A stretch of 64,000 bases of DNA. It comes from Firmicutes bacterium CAG:194. GTDB taxonomy: Bacteria > Bacillota > Clostridia > Lachnospirales > Lachnospiraceae. Within the stretch, counting starts at the first letter, position 1. Each line of letters begins with the position of its first letter. A program made the position numbers and the translations under genes. The DNA lies in the NCBI GenBank assembly GCA_000432915.1, contig HF995235.1, positions 74,235 through 138,234 on the forward strand. Reading direction: 5' to 3'. Shown here piece after piece: positions 51,545 through 60,287 of the stretch. Under the pieces are notes generated by a model. It was given only the letters and a program-made list of their open reading frames with translations, had not been told where the DNA came from and ran no database searches.

Positions 51545-51577
51545 TACTTCCGGTAATTACCTTGGGTAATTATCATG
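51540..51577 (+). promoter_or_regulatory. Putative MarR operator
   Basis: Three ATTAC/GTAAT-type repeats follow each other: ATAATTAC, then GGTAATTACC (itself a palindrome), then GGGTAATTAT. They overlap the -10 box and the start point. MarR dimers bind palindromes of this kind; binding by the adjacent gene product is inferred. Confidence 0.7.
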
Positions 51578-51602
51578 CAATAACCAGAAAGGACATGTAA
51601 AA

Positions 51603-52052
51603 ATGGAAATAGCAACTATAAAAGCCGTGCTGGATGCCTGCTATCAGGCGCAGCGGATCCGCGCCATGCTTCCAACGCTTCCCGATGGCGTTACCCCCTC
51701 CTACATTCATTTCTTAGATCTGATCGAAACAATGGAGCAAAAGGGCATGCGCGTAAAAGTATCCGATATCAGCGACAGACTGGGCATTCCGCGCCCCGGC
51801 GTAACACGGACTGTTAAGGAAATGGAAGCAAAAGGCTATCTGCAGAAGGTTTCTTCTGCGCAGGATAAGCGTGTGACCTATCTTTCCATGACGGAAGCCG
51901 GAAAAGCACTTTCCCGGAAATATAACGAAGAATTTTTCAGTCAGCTTGCACCATTGCTTTTGGATATCACGGAAGAGGATGCAGACTGCACGATCCGCAC
52001 GATTACAAAAATGTATGACATAATGTCTGAAAGGAGGATTTCTCTTACATGA
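51603..52052 (+). CDS. MarR family transcriptional regulator
   Basis: A 149-residue winged-helix protein. The DNA-binding region is VKVSDISDRLGIPRPGVTRT then VKEMEAKGYLQKVSSAQDKR, with the conserved Asp-Lys-Arg of the wing, followed by VTYLSMTEAGKAL. AGAAAGGACATGTAAAA precedes the ATG. Its stop overlaps the ATG of the MATE gene (ATGA), so it most likely represses that exporter and itself through the operator just upstream. Confidence 0.93.
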   Translation: MEIATIKAVLDACYQAQRIRAMLPTLPDGVTPSYIHFLDLIETMEQKGMRVKVSDISDRLGIPRPGVTRTVKEMEAKGYLQKVSSAQDKRVTYLSMTEAGKALSRKYNEEFFSQLAPLLLDITEEDADCTIRTITKMYDIMSERRISLT

Positions 52053-53401
52053 ATGATAAAACTGATTTTACACAGGGAAGCATTCTCAAAAAACTGGCAC
52101 TGTTTATGCTTCCGATCTTAGGTGCCCTTGTCCTGCAGGCAGCCTACGGCGCTGTTGACCTTCTGGTTGTCGGACGCTTCGGTTCTACAGCAGGACTTTC
52201 CGGTGTTTCCACAGGCAGTCAGGTACTGAATCTTGTGACCTTTGTGGTCATACAGCTTGCCATGGGTATCACCGTACTGATCGCGCGTTACCTTGGTGAA
52301 AAAAAGCAGAAACAGATCGGAGCTGTACTCGGCGGCGGTGCCATCGTCTTTACCATACTTGCCCTCGTCCTGCTCGTGATACTGGTATGCTTTGCGCGTC
52401 CGATCTCGATTCTGATGCAGGCACCGCCAGAAGCACTGACAGCCACAACAGGTTATGTCCGGATCTGCGGTTTTGGTATTCTCTTCATTGTTGCCTATAA
52501 CTTACTTGCTGCCATTTTCAGGGGACTGGGGGACAGCCGCTCTCCTCTGCTCTTTGTACTGGTTGCCTGTATCGTTAATATCATCGGCGATCTTGTCTTT
52601 GTTGCAGGACTGCACATGGATGCATCGGGTGCTGCCCTCGCCACGGTTCTGGCGCAGGCTGTCAGCGTTGTATTTGCGCTCTGCATTCTGGCAAAAAAAG
52701 AGCTGCCCTTTACGATCACAAAGGCAGACTTCCGATTAAACGCACAATGCCGCAAATTTTTAAGCATCGGGCTTCCGCTGGCACTGCAGGAATGTCTGAC
52801 CCAGATTTCCTTTCTGGCACTCTGCGCCTTTGTCAACCGGCTGGGGCTGACCGCTTCCTCCGGATACGGTGTTGCCTGCAAGATCGTCAGCTTTGCCATG
52901 CTGATCCCTAGTGCCCTCATGCAGTCCATGGCTTCCTTTGTCGCACAAAATGTTGGTGCAGGCAATTCAAAGCGAGCCCGCCAGTCCATGCTGACCGGAA
53001 TTAGGATTGGGCTTGTCTTCGGCTGCTTTGTATTTGCACTTATTCTGCTGAAGGGCGACCTGCTGACCGGTATTTTTTCTACCGATGCAGAGGTTGTCCA
53101 AAACGGCTTTGCTTATCTGAAAGGCTTCGCCCCCGAAACGATCCTGACCGCTGTTTTGTTCAGCATGATCGGCTATTTCAACGGCAATAACCAGACGCTC
53201 TGGGTTATGATCCAGGGGCTCACGCAGACACTGCTTGTCAGATTACCTTTGGCTTACTTTATGAGCATCCAGCCAGATGCCAGCCTGACAAAGATCGGTC
53301 TTGCCGCCCCTGTTTCCACGGCAGTAGGCATTGTGCTGAATGTACTCTTTTTTATCTATTTTCAGCGGAAGCTGGCGAAAGCATCCGCCCAAAGGGTCTA
53401 A
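52049..53401 (+). CDS. MATE family efflux transporter under MarR control
   Basis: A 450-residue protein with about 12 helices. The N-terminal half begins LALFMLPILGALVLQAAYGA then VDLLVVGRFGSTAGLSGVS, and the second half FLSIGLPLALQECLTQISFL; both are MATE signatures. AAAGGAGGATTTCTCTTAC precedes the ATG. It is coupled to the MarR gene, which suggests that its substrate (a drug or toxic metabolite) is also the MarR ligand. It is the third MATE exporter in the window and is not close to the other two. Confidence 0.93.
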   Translation: MNDKTDFTQGSILKKLALFMLPILGALVLQAAYGAVDLLVVGRFGSTAGLSGVSTGSQVLNLVTFVVIQLAMGITVLIARYLGEKKQKQIGAVLGGGAIVFTILALVLLVILVCFARPISILMQAPPEALTATTGYVRICGFGILFIVAYNLLAAIFRGLGDSRSPLLFVLVACIVNIIGDLVFVAGLHMDASGAALATVLAQAVSVVFALCILAKKELPFTITKADFRLNAQCRKFLSIGLPLALQECLTQISFLALCAFVNRLGLTASSGYGVACKIVSFAMLIPSALMQSMASFVAQNVGAGNSKRARQSMLTGIRIGLVFGCFVFALILLKGDLLTGIFSTDAEVVQNGFAYLKGFAPETILTAVLFSMIGYFNGNNQTLWVMIQGLTQTLLVRLPLAYFMSIQPDASLTKIGLAAPVSTAVGIVLNVLFFIYFQRKLAKASAQRV

Positions 53402-53423
53402 TCCCTTATCAGAGACAGAGACG

Positions 53424-53470
53424 AAAACCGGACATGTGGAAACTTCCACATGCCCGGTTCCTATTTTCCT
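53424..53470. terminator. Bidirectional terminator between the MATE and uracil permease genes
   Basis: AACCGGACATGTGGAA pairs with TTCCACATGCCCGGTT (53426-53459), a 16-bp stem with one mismatch and a two-base loop. T-rich sequence follows on the plus side. It serves convergent genes. Confidence 0.85.
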
Positions 53471-53493
53471 ATATTTTGTTACTATGCAGCAAC

Positions 53494-54876
53494 TTATTTG
53501 TTGTCCATGAAGTTCATGTCCAGACCACGGTTCTTATCAGCCTGTGGATCTTTACCGAATTCATAATCCTTGCCCGGCAGGATCGCATTTAATAAAACGC
53601 CTGCGATAGCTGCGATTGCAAGTGCTGTTAATGTGATGGATGTACCACCGATCGTAAATGTCAGACCACCTGAGAAACCAAGACCGCAGACAAGGATAAC
53701 TGCTGCAATGATCAGGTTTCTTGATTTTGTCAGATCTACATGGTTTTCTACTACGTTTCTTACACCGATTGCAGAAATCATACCATACAGCATGAAGCTG
53801 ACGCCACCGATGATAGCGGAAGGTAATGTACTGATCAGATCAGCTATCTTCGGGAAGAAGCTCAGGATAACTGCAAATACAGCAGCCAGACGGATAACAC
53901 GTGGATCGTATACTTTACTCAGTTCCAGTACACCGGTGTTTTCACCGTATGTTGTATTGGCAGGACCACCGAACAGAGCAGATAAACTTGTTGCAAGACC
54001 GTCACCGATCAGCGTACGGTGAAGTCCCGGATCTTCAATAAAGTTAGAACCAACTGTTGCGGAAATGGCAGACATGTCACCGATATGCTCCATCATGGTT
54101 GCGATCGCGATCGGTGCCATAACAAGAATGGCTGTCAGGTCAAACTTGCAAAGCTGGAAAGGCGGCAGACCGACTACCGCATCTGTTGCTGCCTGAGAGA
54201 AATTCAGGATAGCGGAGCCATCTGCATTTGTCATACCTGCAAAGTGCATGATCAGCGCTGCAATATAAGAGATCACAACACCCATCAGGATCGGGATGAT
54301 CTTGAACATACCCTTGCCCCAGATATTGAAGATAACGATGACGCCAAGAGCGATCAATGCCAGTAACCAGTTTGTGGAAGCATTTGATACTGCTGACGGT
54401 GCAAGACTCAGACCGATACAGATAATGATCGGACCTGTTACTGCAGGCGGCAGGAAACGCATAACCTTCTTAACGCCGACAAGCTTGATGATCAGCGCCA
54501 GAACCAGATATAACAGACCTGCCACTACGATACCGCCACAGGCATATGGAAGTTTTTCTCCCATTGTCATATCCGCAAAAATACCGGTATCCAGATTCGC
54601 TACTGTAGCAAAACCACCAAGGAATGCAAATGACGAACCAAGAAATGCCGGTACTTTAAATTTCGAACAAAGATGGAAGAACAGTGTACCAACGCCGGCA
54701 AAAAACAACGTCACCTGAACGGATAACCCTTCTCCTTCAAAATAAGTGTTCACTAAGATTGGAACTAAAATAGTTGCGCCAAACATGGCAAACATGTGCT
54801 GCAGACCAAGTAGCAGCATTTTGGGAACACCGAGCTCCCTCGCATCACGAATGCAGGTTTTTTCTTCCGTATTCAT
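53494..54876 (-). CDS. Uracil/xanthine permease (NCS2 family), UraA-like
   Basis: A 460-residue protein with about 14 helices. NCS2 features are LGLQHMFAMFGATILVPILV, PAFLGSSFAFLGGFATVANL, the substrate-site segment MMEHIGDMSAISATVG with the key His and Glu, and GLATSLSALFGGPANTTYGE. GPANTTYGENTG is typical of the uracil branch (UraA/PyrP). The ATG at 54876 follows GGAGG by nine bases; an in-frame ATG at 54885 touches that site. It is monocistronic. I see no clear PyrR attenuator in the 190-base upstream region. Confidence 0.93.
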   Translation of the reverse strand: MNTEEKTCIRDARELGVPKMLLLGLQHMFAMFGATILVPILVNTYFEGEGLSVQVTLFFAGVGTLFFHLCSKFKVPAFLGSSFAFLGGFATVANLDTGIFADMTMGEKLPYACGGIVVAGLLYLVLALIIKLVGVKKVMRFLPPAVTGPIIICIGLSLAPSAVSNASTNWLLALIALGVIVIFNIWGKGMFKIIPILMGVVISYIAALIMHFAGMTNADGSAILNFSQAATDAVVGLPPFQLCKFDLTAILVMAPIAIATMMEHIGDMSAISATVGSNFIEDPGLHRTLIGDGLATSLSALFGGPANTTYGENTGVLELSKVYDPRVIRLAAVFAVILSFFPKIADLISTLPSAIIGGVSFMLYGMISAIGVRNVVENHVDLTKSRNLIIAAVILVCGLGFSGGLTFTIGGTSITLTALAIAAIAGVLLNAILPGKDYEFGKDPQADKNRGLDMNFMDNK

Positions 54877-55076
54877 AATACACATCCTCCTTCATAAGAT
54901 AAATTTCTGTTACCGCTAACCATTCTAACATAGCCACTTCGATTTTGCACTCTTTTTTTGCTTGTCTTTTTCCCCGCTCACAGGTAAACTGAAAAGGAAT
55001 ACATATCAATGAATATCCTGTTTCCCGCCAGATTTGTACCTATATCCGGATCTGCGCAGGAAGAAAGAAGAGGCAA

Positions 55077-55838
55077 ATGAAAGAAACACTATACACCATA
55101 CCATTAACCGATGCATTTCATGCAAATGACGAGTGTCCGCTCTGTTTTGTGGAACGGGAAGTAGAACAGGATCTTTTAGATCTGGTGCTCGGCTCCAGCT
55201 CCTCCTATATGGAAAGTGATATGCGTGAAATGACAGACAAGGCGGGCTTCTGCCGTGCCCATTTCAAAAAAATGTTTGACTATGGTAACTCTCTCGGAAA
55301 TGCCTGGATTCTGAAAACACACTATATCCAGATGCAGAAAGAGCTGGAAGGTCAGATCAAGATGTTTGCACCGGGCAAAGCTTCCTTTATGAATCGTCTG
55401 AAAAAGGCAGACACCACAGATAACGCCATTTATAACTGGGTACAGGAAAAAGAAAAATCCTGCTATATCTGTACAAACTTTGAGAAAACTTATGAACGAT
55501 ATCTGGATACCTTCTTCTTTATGTATAAGAAGGACGGCGAAATGAAAAAGATGATTGAAGGCAGCAAAGGCTTCTGCCTGCATCACTTTGGTGATATCTG
55601 CAGACGTGCGGAAACAGAGCTGAATGACAAGCAGAAGGCTGAATTCTATCCGCTGATCCTGAATCAGATGCTGGACAATCTGAAACGTGTCGGCGAAGAT
55701 GTTGCATGGCTTGTTGAAAAATATGATTACCGGAACAAAGATGCTGACTGGAAAAATTCCAGAGACGCCGTACAGCGTGGCATGCAGAAGCTGCGTGGCG
55801 GTTACCCGGCTGATCCGGTTTATCAGCAGTCCAAATAA
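55077..55838 (+). CDS. DUF6062 family protein with two CxxC/CxxH units
   Basis: A 253-residue soluble protein. It holds two matching Cys/His sets: Cys20-x2-Cys23 with Cys59-x2-His62, and Cys129-x2-Cys132 with Cys167-x2-His170. The gap between the pair members is 35 residues in the first unit and 34 in the second, so the protein looks like an internal duplication with two possible zinc sites. Sequence around them is similar too (ECPLCFVEREVEQDLLD and SCYICTNFEKTYERYLD; KAGFCRAHFKKM and SKGFCLHHFGDI). The function is unknown. It is monocistronic on the plus strand and converges with the TetR gene. Confidence 0.8.
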   Translation: MKETLYTIPLTDAFHANDECPLCFVEREVEQDLLDLVLGSSSSYMESDMREMTDKAGFCRAHFKKMFDYGNSLGNAWILKTHYIQMQKELEGQIKMFAPGKASFMNRLKKADTTDNAIYNWVQEKEKSCYICTNFEKTYERYLDTFFFMYKKDGEMKKMIEGSKGFCLHHFGDICRRAETELNDKQKAEFYPLILNQMLDNLKRVGEDVAWLVEKYDYRNKDADWKNSRDAVQRGMQKLRGGYPADPVYQQSK

Positions 55839-55845
55839 GCCGAAG

Positions 55846-56445
55846 CTACCAGCACATATTTTCTTCTAACAGCTGCAGGTAACTTTCCACTTCCGTAAAA
55901 TACGATTCCGCATCGATACTGTCGTTGCGGAATTGTTCATTTAATACCCCATCCGCTACAAACAGACACATTTTCAGAACGGCGGATGCATCAATTCCTG
56001 TCTTAAAGCAGCTCAGATCCGCCTTTTGGTAAATACCGGAAAGCATTGTGGAATACTGATCCATACTGTCTGCGATCAGTGTCAGGATTTCTTTTTCTTC
56101 CCGGAATGCCAGCGTCACAAACAGATTCATGTACGGATAATTGCGGATGATATCACGCTTTGCTTCTTCTACCTTGCGCTGCAGGGAAAAGAAATCAATG
56201 GAAAACAGCGGTACGGTACGGGAATATTCCATACTGATATATTTCACGCTGTACATATAGACAAATTCGTATAGCCCCTGCTTACTTCCGAAATAATGGA
56301 ATAACAATCCCTTGGAAATGCCGGCTGCTTTCACGATCTCATCGGTACTTGCCTTTTTGTAGCCATTTTTCGCAAAGATCTGCAGTGCTGCATTGATAAA
56401 ACGATCCTGTTTTTCCTTTGGAAGTTCAAAAAAACGATTGTTCAT
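55846..56445 (-). CDS. TetR family transcriptional regulator
   Basis: A 199-residue regulator. The N-terminal HTH is FINAALQIFAKNGYKKASTD followed by EIVKAAGISKGLLFHYFGSK and QGLYEFVY, a standard TetR domain; the C-terminal ligand domain is not conserved enough to name an inducer. It diverges from the acidic membrane-anchored protein gene at 56618, with a 17-bp palindrome in the shared upstream region. It ends eight bases after the DUF6062 stop on the other strand. Confidence 0.92.
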   Translation of the reverse strand: MNNRFFELPKEKQDRFINAALQIFAKNGYKKASTDEIVKAAGISKGLLFHYFGSKQGLYEFVYMYSVKYISMEYSRTVPLFSIDFFSLQRKVEEAKRDIIRNYPYMNLFVTLAFREEKEILTLIADSMDQYSTMLSGIYQKADLSCFKTGIDASAVLKMCLFVADGVLNEQFRNDSIDAESYFTEVESYLQLLEENMCW

Positions 56446-56542
56446 TGTAGTTCCTCTTTTTCCGTATCATTGACTCCGGCGGTCACTTTATCCTACCACA
56501 GAACAGCTACTCTTGCAATTCCATAAACTTCTTATAAACTGT

Positions 56543-56582
56543 ACACAAACTCCTTGTGTTCCGGGCAAAATTATTTTAAAAT
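56543..56582 (+). promoter_or_regulatory. Promoter of the acidic protein gene with putative TetR operator
   Basis: TTGTGT (56554-56559), a 17-base spacer and TAAAAT (56577-56582) form a weak promoter. The -35 box is the right arm of a palindrome, ACACAA-ACTCC-TTGTGT (56543-56559). It lies between the divergent tetR gene and the acidic protein gene, so the TetR product may bind here; this is inferred. Confidence 0.45.
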
Positions 56583-56617
56583 AAAGAAAACAGATTCCAT
56601 AGAAAGGGGTTTACAAT

Positions 56618-57151
56618 ATGGCTAAAAAATTTGGTAAATTTCTGATGTTCAGCGCTGCTGTCGCTGCTGCGGCAGGTGCTTATTACTATTTCAAAAAATC
56701 TGATGAAGACAGATTTGACGATGACGATTTTGATAACGATTTTGATTTTGACGAAGAGGAAAAAGATCTCTCCGGCGGCAAGGAACGCAGCTATGTACCG
56801 CTTCGTTTCTCTACCGTAAAATCTGAGGAAGAGACGGCTGCAGAAGAAGCCAAAGAAGATGTACCGGCAGAACCTGTCAGGCCAGAAGAACCTGCTGTAG
56901 ATCCTGTTGTTTCCGGGCAAGAAGAGAAACCGGCAGTAGAAGAAGTAAAGGAAGCGGTCTCTCCGGCTGCTGAAGGTAAAGAAGAAACTCCGGCTCCGGA
57001 ACCGAAGGAAGAAGAAAAAGAAGAATCAGCCGAAACTGAACAGGCTGACGATGAACCTTTCGATGAAGAAGATGAAGAACCGATCGACAATGTAGAATCC
57101 TCAACCGAGACGATCGAAGAATTCTTTGATGAAGAGGAAGACAACAAATAA
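56618..57151 (+). CDS. Acidic, Glu/Pro-rich membrane-anchored protein
   Basis: A 177-residue protein. A basic start and one hydrophobic helix (FLMFSAAVAAAAGAYYYF, residues 8-25) anchor it, followed by 150 residues of disordered acidic sequence rich in Glu, Asp, Pro and Ala (for example PAPEPKEEEKEESAETE). The N-terminus resembles YtxH-like small membrane proteins, but the long acidic tail is not typical. AGAAAGGGG precedes the ATG. No catalytic motif is seen. It diverges from tetR and ends in a clear terminator. Confidence 0.7.
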   Translation: MAKKFGKFLMFSAAVAAAAGAYYYFKKSDEDRFDDDDFDNDFDFDEEEKDLSGGKERSYVPLRFSTVKSEEETAAEEAKEDVPAEPVRPEEPAVDPVVSGQEEKPAVEEVKEAVSPAAEGKEETPAPEPKEEEKEESAETEQADDEPFDEEDEEPIDNVESSTETIEEFFDEEEDNK

Positions 57152-57165
57152 GATATGCAGCTAAA

Positions 57166-57199
57166 ACAAGCCCGAGGCAAAACGCTTCGGGCTTTTTCT
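57166..57199. terminator. Terminator after the acidic protein gene
   Basis: AAGCCCGAGGC pairs with GCTTCGGGCTT (one G-T pair), followed by TTTTC on the plus strand. A-rich sequence on the other side means it may also serve the convergent gene at 57212. Confidence 0.9.
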
Positions 57200-57211
57200 T
57201 TGCATACAGCT

Positions 57212-58174
57212 TTAAAATATACCAAACAATTTCGGAATCTGTGTAAACGTCAGCTTACCAATATCAAGTATCTCTCCCTGCAGCGGCTGCAACTGCCCCT
57301 GCTCCAGATAAGAAAGCTCCAGACTCAGACTGCCATCGGATCCGATCCTGATCTGTTCCAGATCAAGCCGCGGTATTCCTTCCTGATCTTCTGCCAGCGT
57401 AAGCAGTGGCTCACCATCTGCTTCAACGCCGATCGCCGCAAGCTGCAGTCCTTTTTGGTAAAACCGGAAAGTGATCTCCTCCTGTTCCCCAAGCCATTCA
57501 TTCTCCGAAAGTACCGGAAGCAATACACCATCCTTTTCACAGATGCGGGCATAGCCTTCGTAAATATCCAAAAAATCTGTCACAGGAAGCACGATCTCCG
57601 TACAACTGCAAGTTTCATATGTTCCGTTTATGTATGCATGCTTTTGCTTACCTTCTGTCAGCGAAAGCCCCTGCATCACTTCTTTACTGTAGGAAACCAG
57701 CTGCTTCTGCCGCTCTTTTCCAAGTACGCCCGTACCATTTCCCGCAGAGCTTCCATTCTCTGTTCCTTCGATCACTGACAGCCAGAAATCAATCTGCGTC
57801 TCCGCTTCCTTACCCAAAAGCTTTTGCAGTGCCTGTTGGTTATCCGCATCCTGATACACATATTTGTAGAGAACCTCCCTGTTGGCCGTCGGCTGGAATA
57901 ATACCGTTCCATCGGAAAACTGCGCGGTAAATTCCATATTTTTCTTGCCAAGCAGTGGCAGAGAGATCCGGTATCTTCCATCCAGCTGCGCAAGCTGCCC
58001 TTGTTCCCGTCTTTCCCAAAATTCACCAAGCAAGCCTTTTTCTCTGAGAGCCTGCTGCATTGTGACCAGAAATCTTGTTTCCGGTTTTTGCAAGATCCAT
58101 ACAGCAACTGCAGCAGCAATAAGCAAAAGCACACCCACCGTCGCTGCACATGCCCCAAGAACTTTTTTCTTCAT
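57212..58174 (-). CDS. Membrane-anchored or secreted protein of unknown function
   Basis: A 320-residue protein with an N-terminal hydrophobic segment (VLGACAATVGVLLLIAAAVAV, residues 5-25) and then a predicted extracytoplasmic domain of mixed alpha/beta composition. There is no lipobox. Repeated short beta stretches end in tyrosine-rich pieces (YKYVYQDADN, TYETCSCTEIVLPVTDFLDI). I recognise no family with certainty. The ATG lies one base after the ldhA stop, so it is the second gene of an operon with D-lactate dehydrogenase; the functional link is not obvious. Confidence 0.6.
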   Translation of the reverse strand: MKKKVLGACAATVGVLLLIAAAVAVWILQKPETRFLVTMQQALREKGLLGEFWERREQGQLAQLDGRYRISLPLLGKKNMEFTAQFSDGTVLFQPTANREVLYKYVYQDADNQQALQKLLGKEAETQIDFWLSVIEGTENGSSAGNGTGVLGKERQKQLVSYSKEVMQGLSLTEGKQKHAYINGTYETCSCTEIVLPVTDFLDIYEGYARICEKDGVLLPVLSENEWLGEQEEITFRFYQKGLQLAAIGVEADGEPLLTLAEDQEGIPRLDLEQIRIGSDGSLSLELSYLEQGQLQPLQGEILDIGKLTFTQIPKLFGIF

Positions 58175-58175
58175 A

Positions 58176-59165
58176 TTATTTCACCTGATTTGCCGGGTTG
58201 ACCGCTGCGTTTTTGAAATCCATTGCGTTCTGCAATGTTGTCCGGCTGATCGCCGCAAGTGCCTCCTCTGTTAAGAAGCCCTGATGGGAAGTTACGATCA
58301 CGTTAGGGAAGGACAACAATCTTGCTGTTGTGGAGTGCTCTAAGAAATCATCCTCTCTGTTTTCAAACACATTATTGGTTTCTTCCTCGTACACGTCCAG
58401 TCCCACCCCAAAGAATTTCCGGCTTCGGATGCCTGCGATCAGATCATCCGTCTTGATCAGCGCACCGCGCGATGTATTCACAAGGATCACTTCATCCTTC
58501 ATTTTCCGGATCGTATCCTGATTGATCAGATGATAATTTTCCTCCGTCAGCGGGCAATGCAGGGAGATCAGGTCACTGTTTGCAAGTAAGGTGTCAAAAT
58601 CCACATATTCCACAAAATCCAGATCCGGGTTCTGATAAATATCATAGGCGATCACCTTCATGCCAAATCCGTGACAGATCCTGCACATGGCTGCGCCGAT
58701 CTTGCCGGTTCCGACAATACCTGCTGTTTTTCCATAGAAGTTAACACCGGTTAATCCTACCAGGCTGAAGTTGTTCTCCCGCACCTTGATATACCCCTTA
58801 TGGATATGCCGATTCACCGCCAGTGCCAGTGCCATGGCATGCTCTGCTACTGCCTCCGGAGAATAGCCTGGTACGCGAAGTACAGTAATGCCGTTGGCAT
58901 CCGCAGCAGCAAGATCTACATTATTAAAGCCCGCACACCGCATCAGTACAAGCTTTACCCCACGCTGTCCCAGTATCTGCAGCACCTTCTCACTGACATC
59001 CGAGCTGACAAAAGCACAGACTGCATCATATCCCTTTGCCAGTCTTGCCGTCTGCACAGACAGATCGGCTTCCAGATAATCTATTTCCGTCTCCGGAAAA
59101 TCTGTTACTACTTTTTCAAAAGAATCTCTGTCATATTTTTTTGTATCATAAAATAAAATCTTCAT
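58176..59165 (-). CDS. ldhA: D-lactate dehydrogenase (D-2-hydroxyacid dehydrogenase family)
   Basis: A 329-residue NAD-dependent enzyme that reduces pyruvate to D-lactate. The NAD site is AGIVGTGKIGAAMCRI. Catalytic residues are the Arg in LVNTSRGALI, the Glu in LDVYEEE and the His in TSHQGFLTEEAL, the last being typical of D-LDH. RCAGFNNVDL and VPGYSPEAVAEHAMAL are also family signatures. GGAGG precedes the ATG. Fermentation to lactate fits an anaerobe; vancomycin-type VanH enzymes share the fold, but no ligase is nearby. Confidence 0.92.
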   Translation of the reverse strand: MKILFYDTKKYDRDSFEKVVTDFPETEIDYLEADLSVQTARLAKGYDAVCAFVSSDVSEKVLQILGQRGVKLVLMRCAGFNNVDLAAADANGITVLRVPGYSPEAVAEHAMALALAVNRHIHKGYIKVRENNFSLVGLTGVNFYGKTAGIVGTGKIGAAMCRICHGFGMKVIAYDIYQNPDLDFVEYVDFDTLLANSDLISLHCPLTEENYHLINQDTIRKMKDEVILVNTSRGALIKTDDLIAGIRSRKFFGVGLDVYEEETNNVFENREDDFLEHSTTARLLSFPNVIVTSHQGFLTEEALAAISRTTLQNAMDFKNAAVNPANQVK

Positions 59166-59232
59166 TCCGGACCTCCTGACTACGCCCTAGCTCTACTGTT
59201 TAGTATGTCTGTTTTCCAGGATCTCTATTCGC

Positions 59233-60264
59233 TCAGCTTTGGCTGTGGATCGTTTTTGTATAATTGAAAAATACCTGATTGCCAATGATCTGATACTCAT
59301 TTTTTTTATACACCGAGAAGAAATCTGAATAATTTCTTGCATAACTGAGTGCCCAAAAGTTGCACCAGGTAAACTCGCTGCGCGGAAATTCCTTTACACT
59401 GTCCTGTGCTGCCTTATAATCTTTCAGTAGCAACTTTGCAGTATTTCTGCACTCTGTACTGATCCTTGTCTGATCCTTCAGAAGTGCTGTCAGAACGCCG
59501 GTTCTTGCCGGTTCAAACTGATACTGCGCATAGACAATTTCCTTTACGGTCGACGGGTAACTTCTGCTCGCCATACGGTTTAAAATCGTATAGCCCACAG
59601 CTAACTGCCCCTTATAGACACGGATTGTTTCCTGATTCAGCGTTGCGAAAAGTGCTGTCTGTCTCTCGCCGCCTGCTTCCGCATACAAAATTGCTGCAAG
59701 TAATATTTCATCACTGACCTGTGGGTCTGTCCGATACTGCACCTGCATCTTTCTGCCATTTACCATACAATAGGAGGCTGTAATCTGATATGCCCCGTTT
59801 TCATCAAAGCGCGCATAGATCTTACCGACTTTTTTCGTTGTGTTCCTGTATGCCTTACCATTCGACGCAAAATAATATTTCACACCATTGACTGTTTTCC
59901 AGCCTTTCTGCATCACACACAATGTATTAAAATAATACAGGTTCTTCTTGATCGTCTTCAGTCCCCTGACCGCTTTTCCGTTCGCGCCAAAGTAGTATTT
60001 CTTTCCTTTTACAGTCTTAAACACCTTCTTCTGCATCACGCCGGTTACTTTGCTGAAATAATATTTGCTGCCATCGATCGTTTTCAGCCCTTTTTGCTTT
60101 TTCCCGTTTTTATAATAGTACGTTTTGCCCTTCTTTTTCACAAAGCCTGTTGTTTCCTTTGTCTGCGCTGCCTGTACACGCGTCTCCGTAACTGCCGCCG
60201 CACTGATACAAAACAGTAATGCCAACATTAAAATGCAGATCCATTTTCTTTTGTTTTTCCGCAT
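59233..60264 (-). CDS. Secreted cell-wall hydrolase with N-terminal wall-binding repeats (SleB-like)
   Basis: A 343-residue secreted protein. The signal peptide covers residues 1 to about 32 (ending VQA-AQ). Five glucan/choline-binding-type repeats follow (pattern GLKTIxGxKYYF and GWKTVNGVKYYFASNGKA, residues about 38-150). The C-terminal domain is a hydrolase_2/SleB-type wall hydrolase (LLAAILYAEAGGERQ, with the catalytic Glu in YAEAGGE, and QLAVGYTILNRMASRSYPST). SleB enzymes cut spore-cortex or peptidoglycan glycan strands. The start at 60264 has GGAGG four bases upstream; an in-frame ATG at 60300 lies inside the preceding gene. Confidence 0.88.
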   Translation of the reverse strand: MRKNKRKWICILMLALLFCISAAAVTETRVQAAQTKETTGFVKKKGKTYYYKNGKKQKGLKTIDGSKYYFSKVTGVMQKKVFKTVKGKKYYFGANGKAVRGLKTIKKNLYYFNTLCVMQKGWKTVNGVKYYFASNGKAYRNTTKKVGKIYARFDENGAYQITASYCMVNGRKMQVQYRTDPQVSDEILLAAILYAEAGGERQTALFATLNQETIRVYKGQLAVGYTILNRMASRSYPSTVKEIVYAQYQFEPARTGVLTALLKDQTRISTECRNTAKLLLKDYKAAQDSVKEFPRSEFTWCNFWALSYARNYSDFFSVYKKNEYQIIGNQVFFNYTKTIHSQS

Positions 60265-60287
60265 ACAGCCTCCATTTTTCTGTTTTC

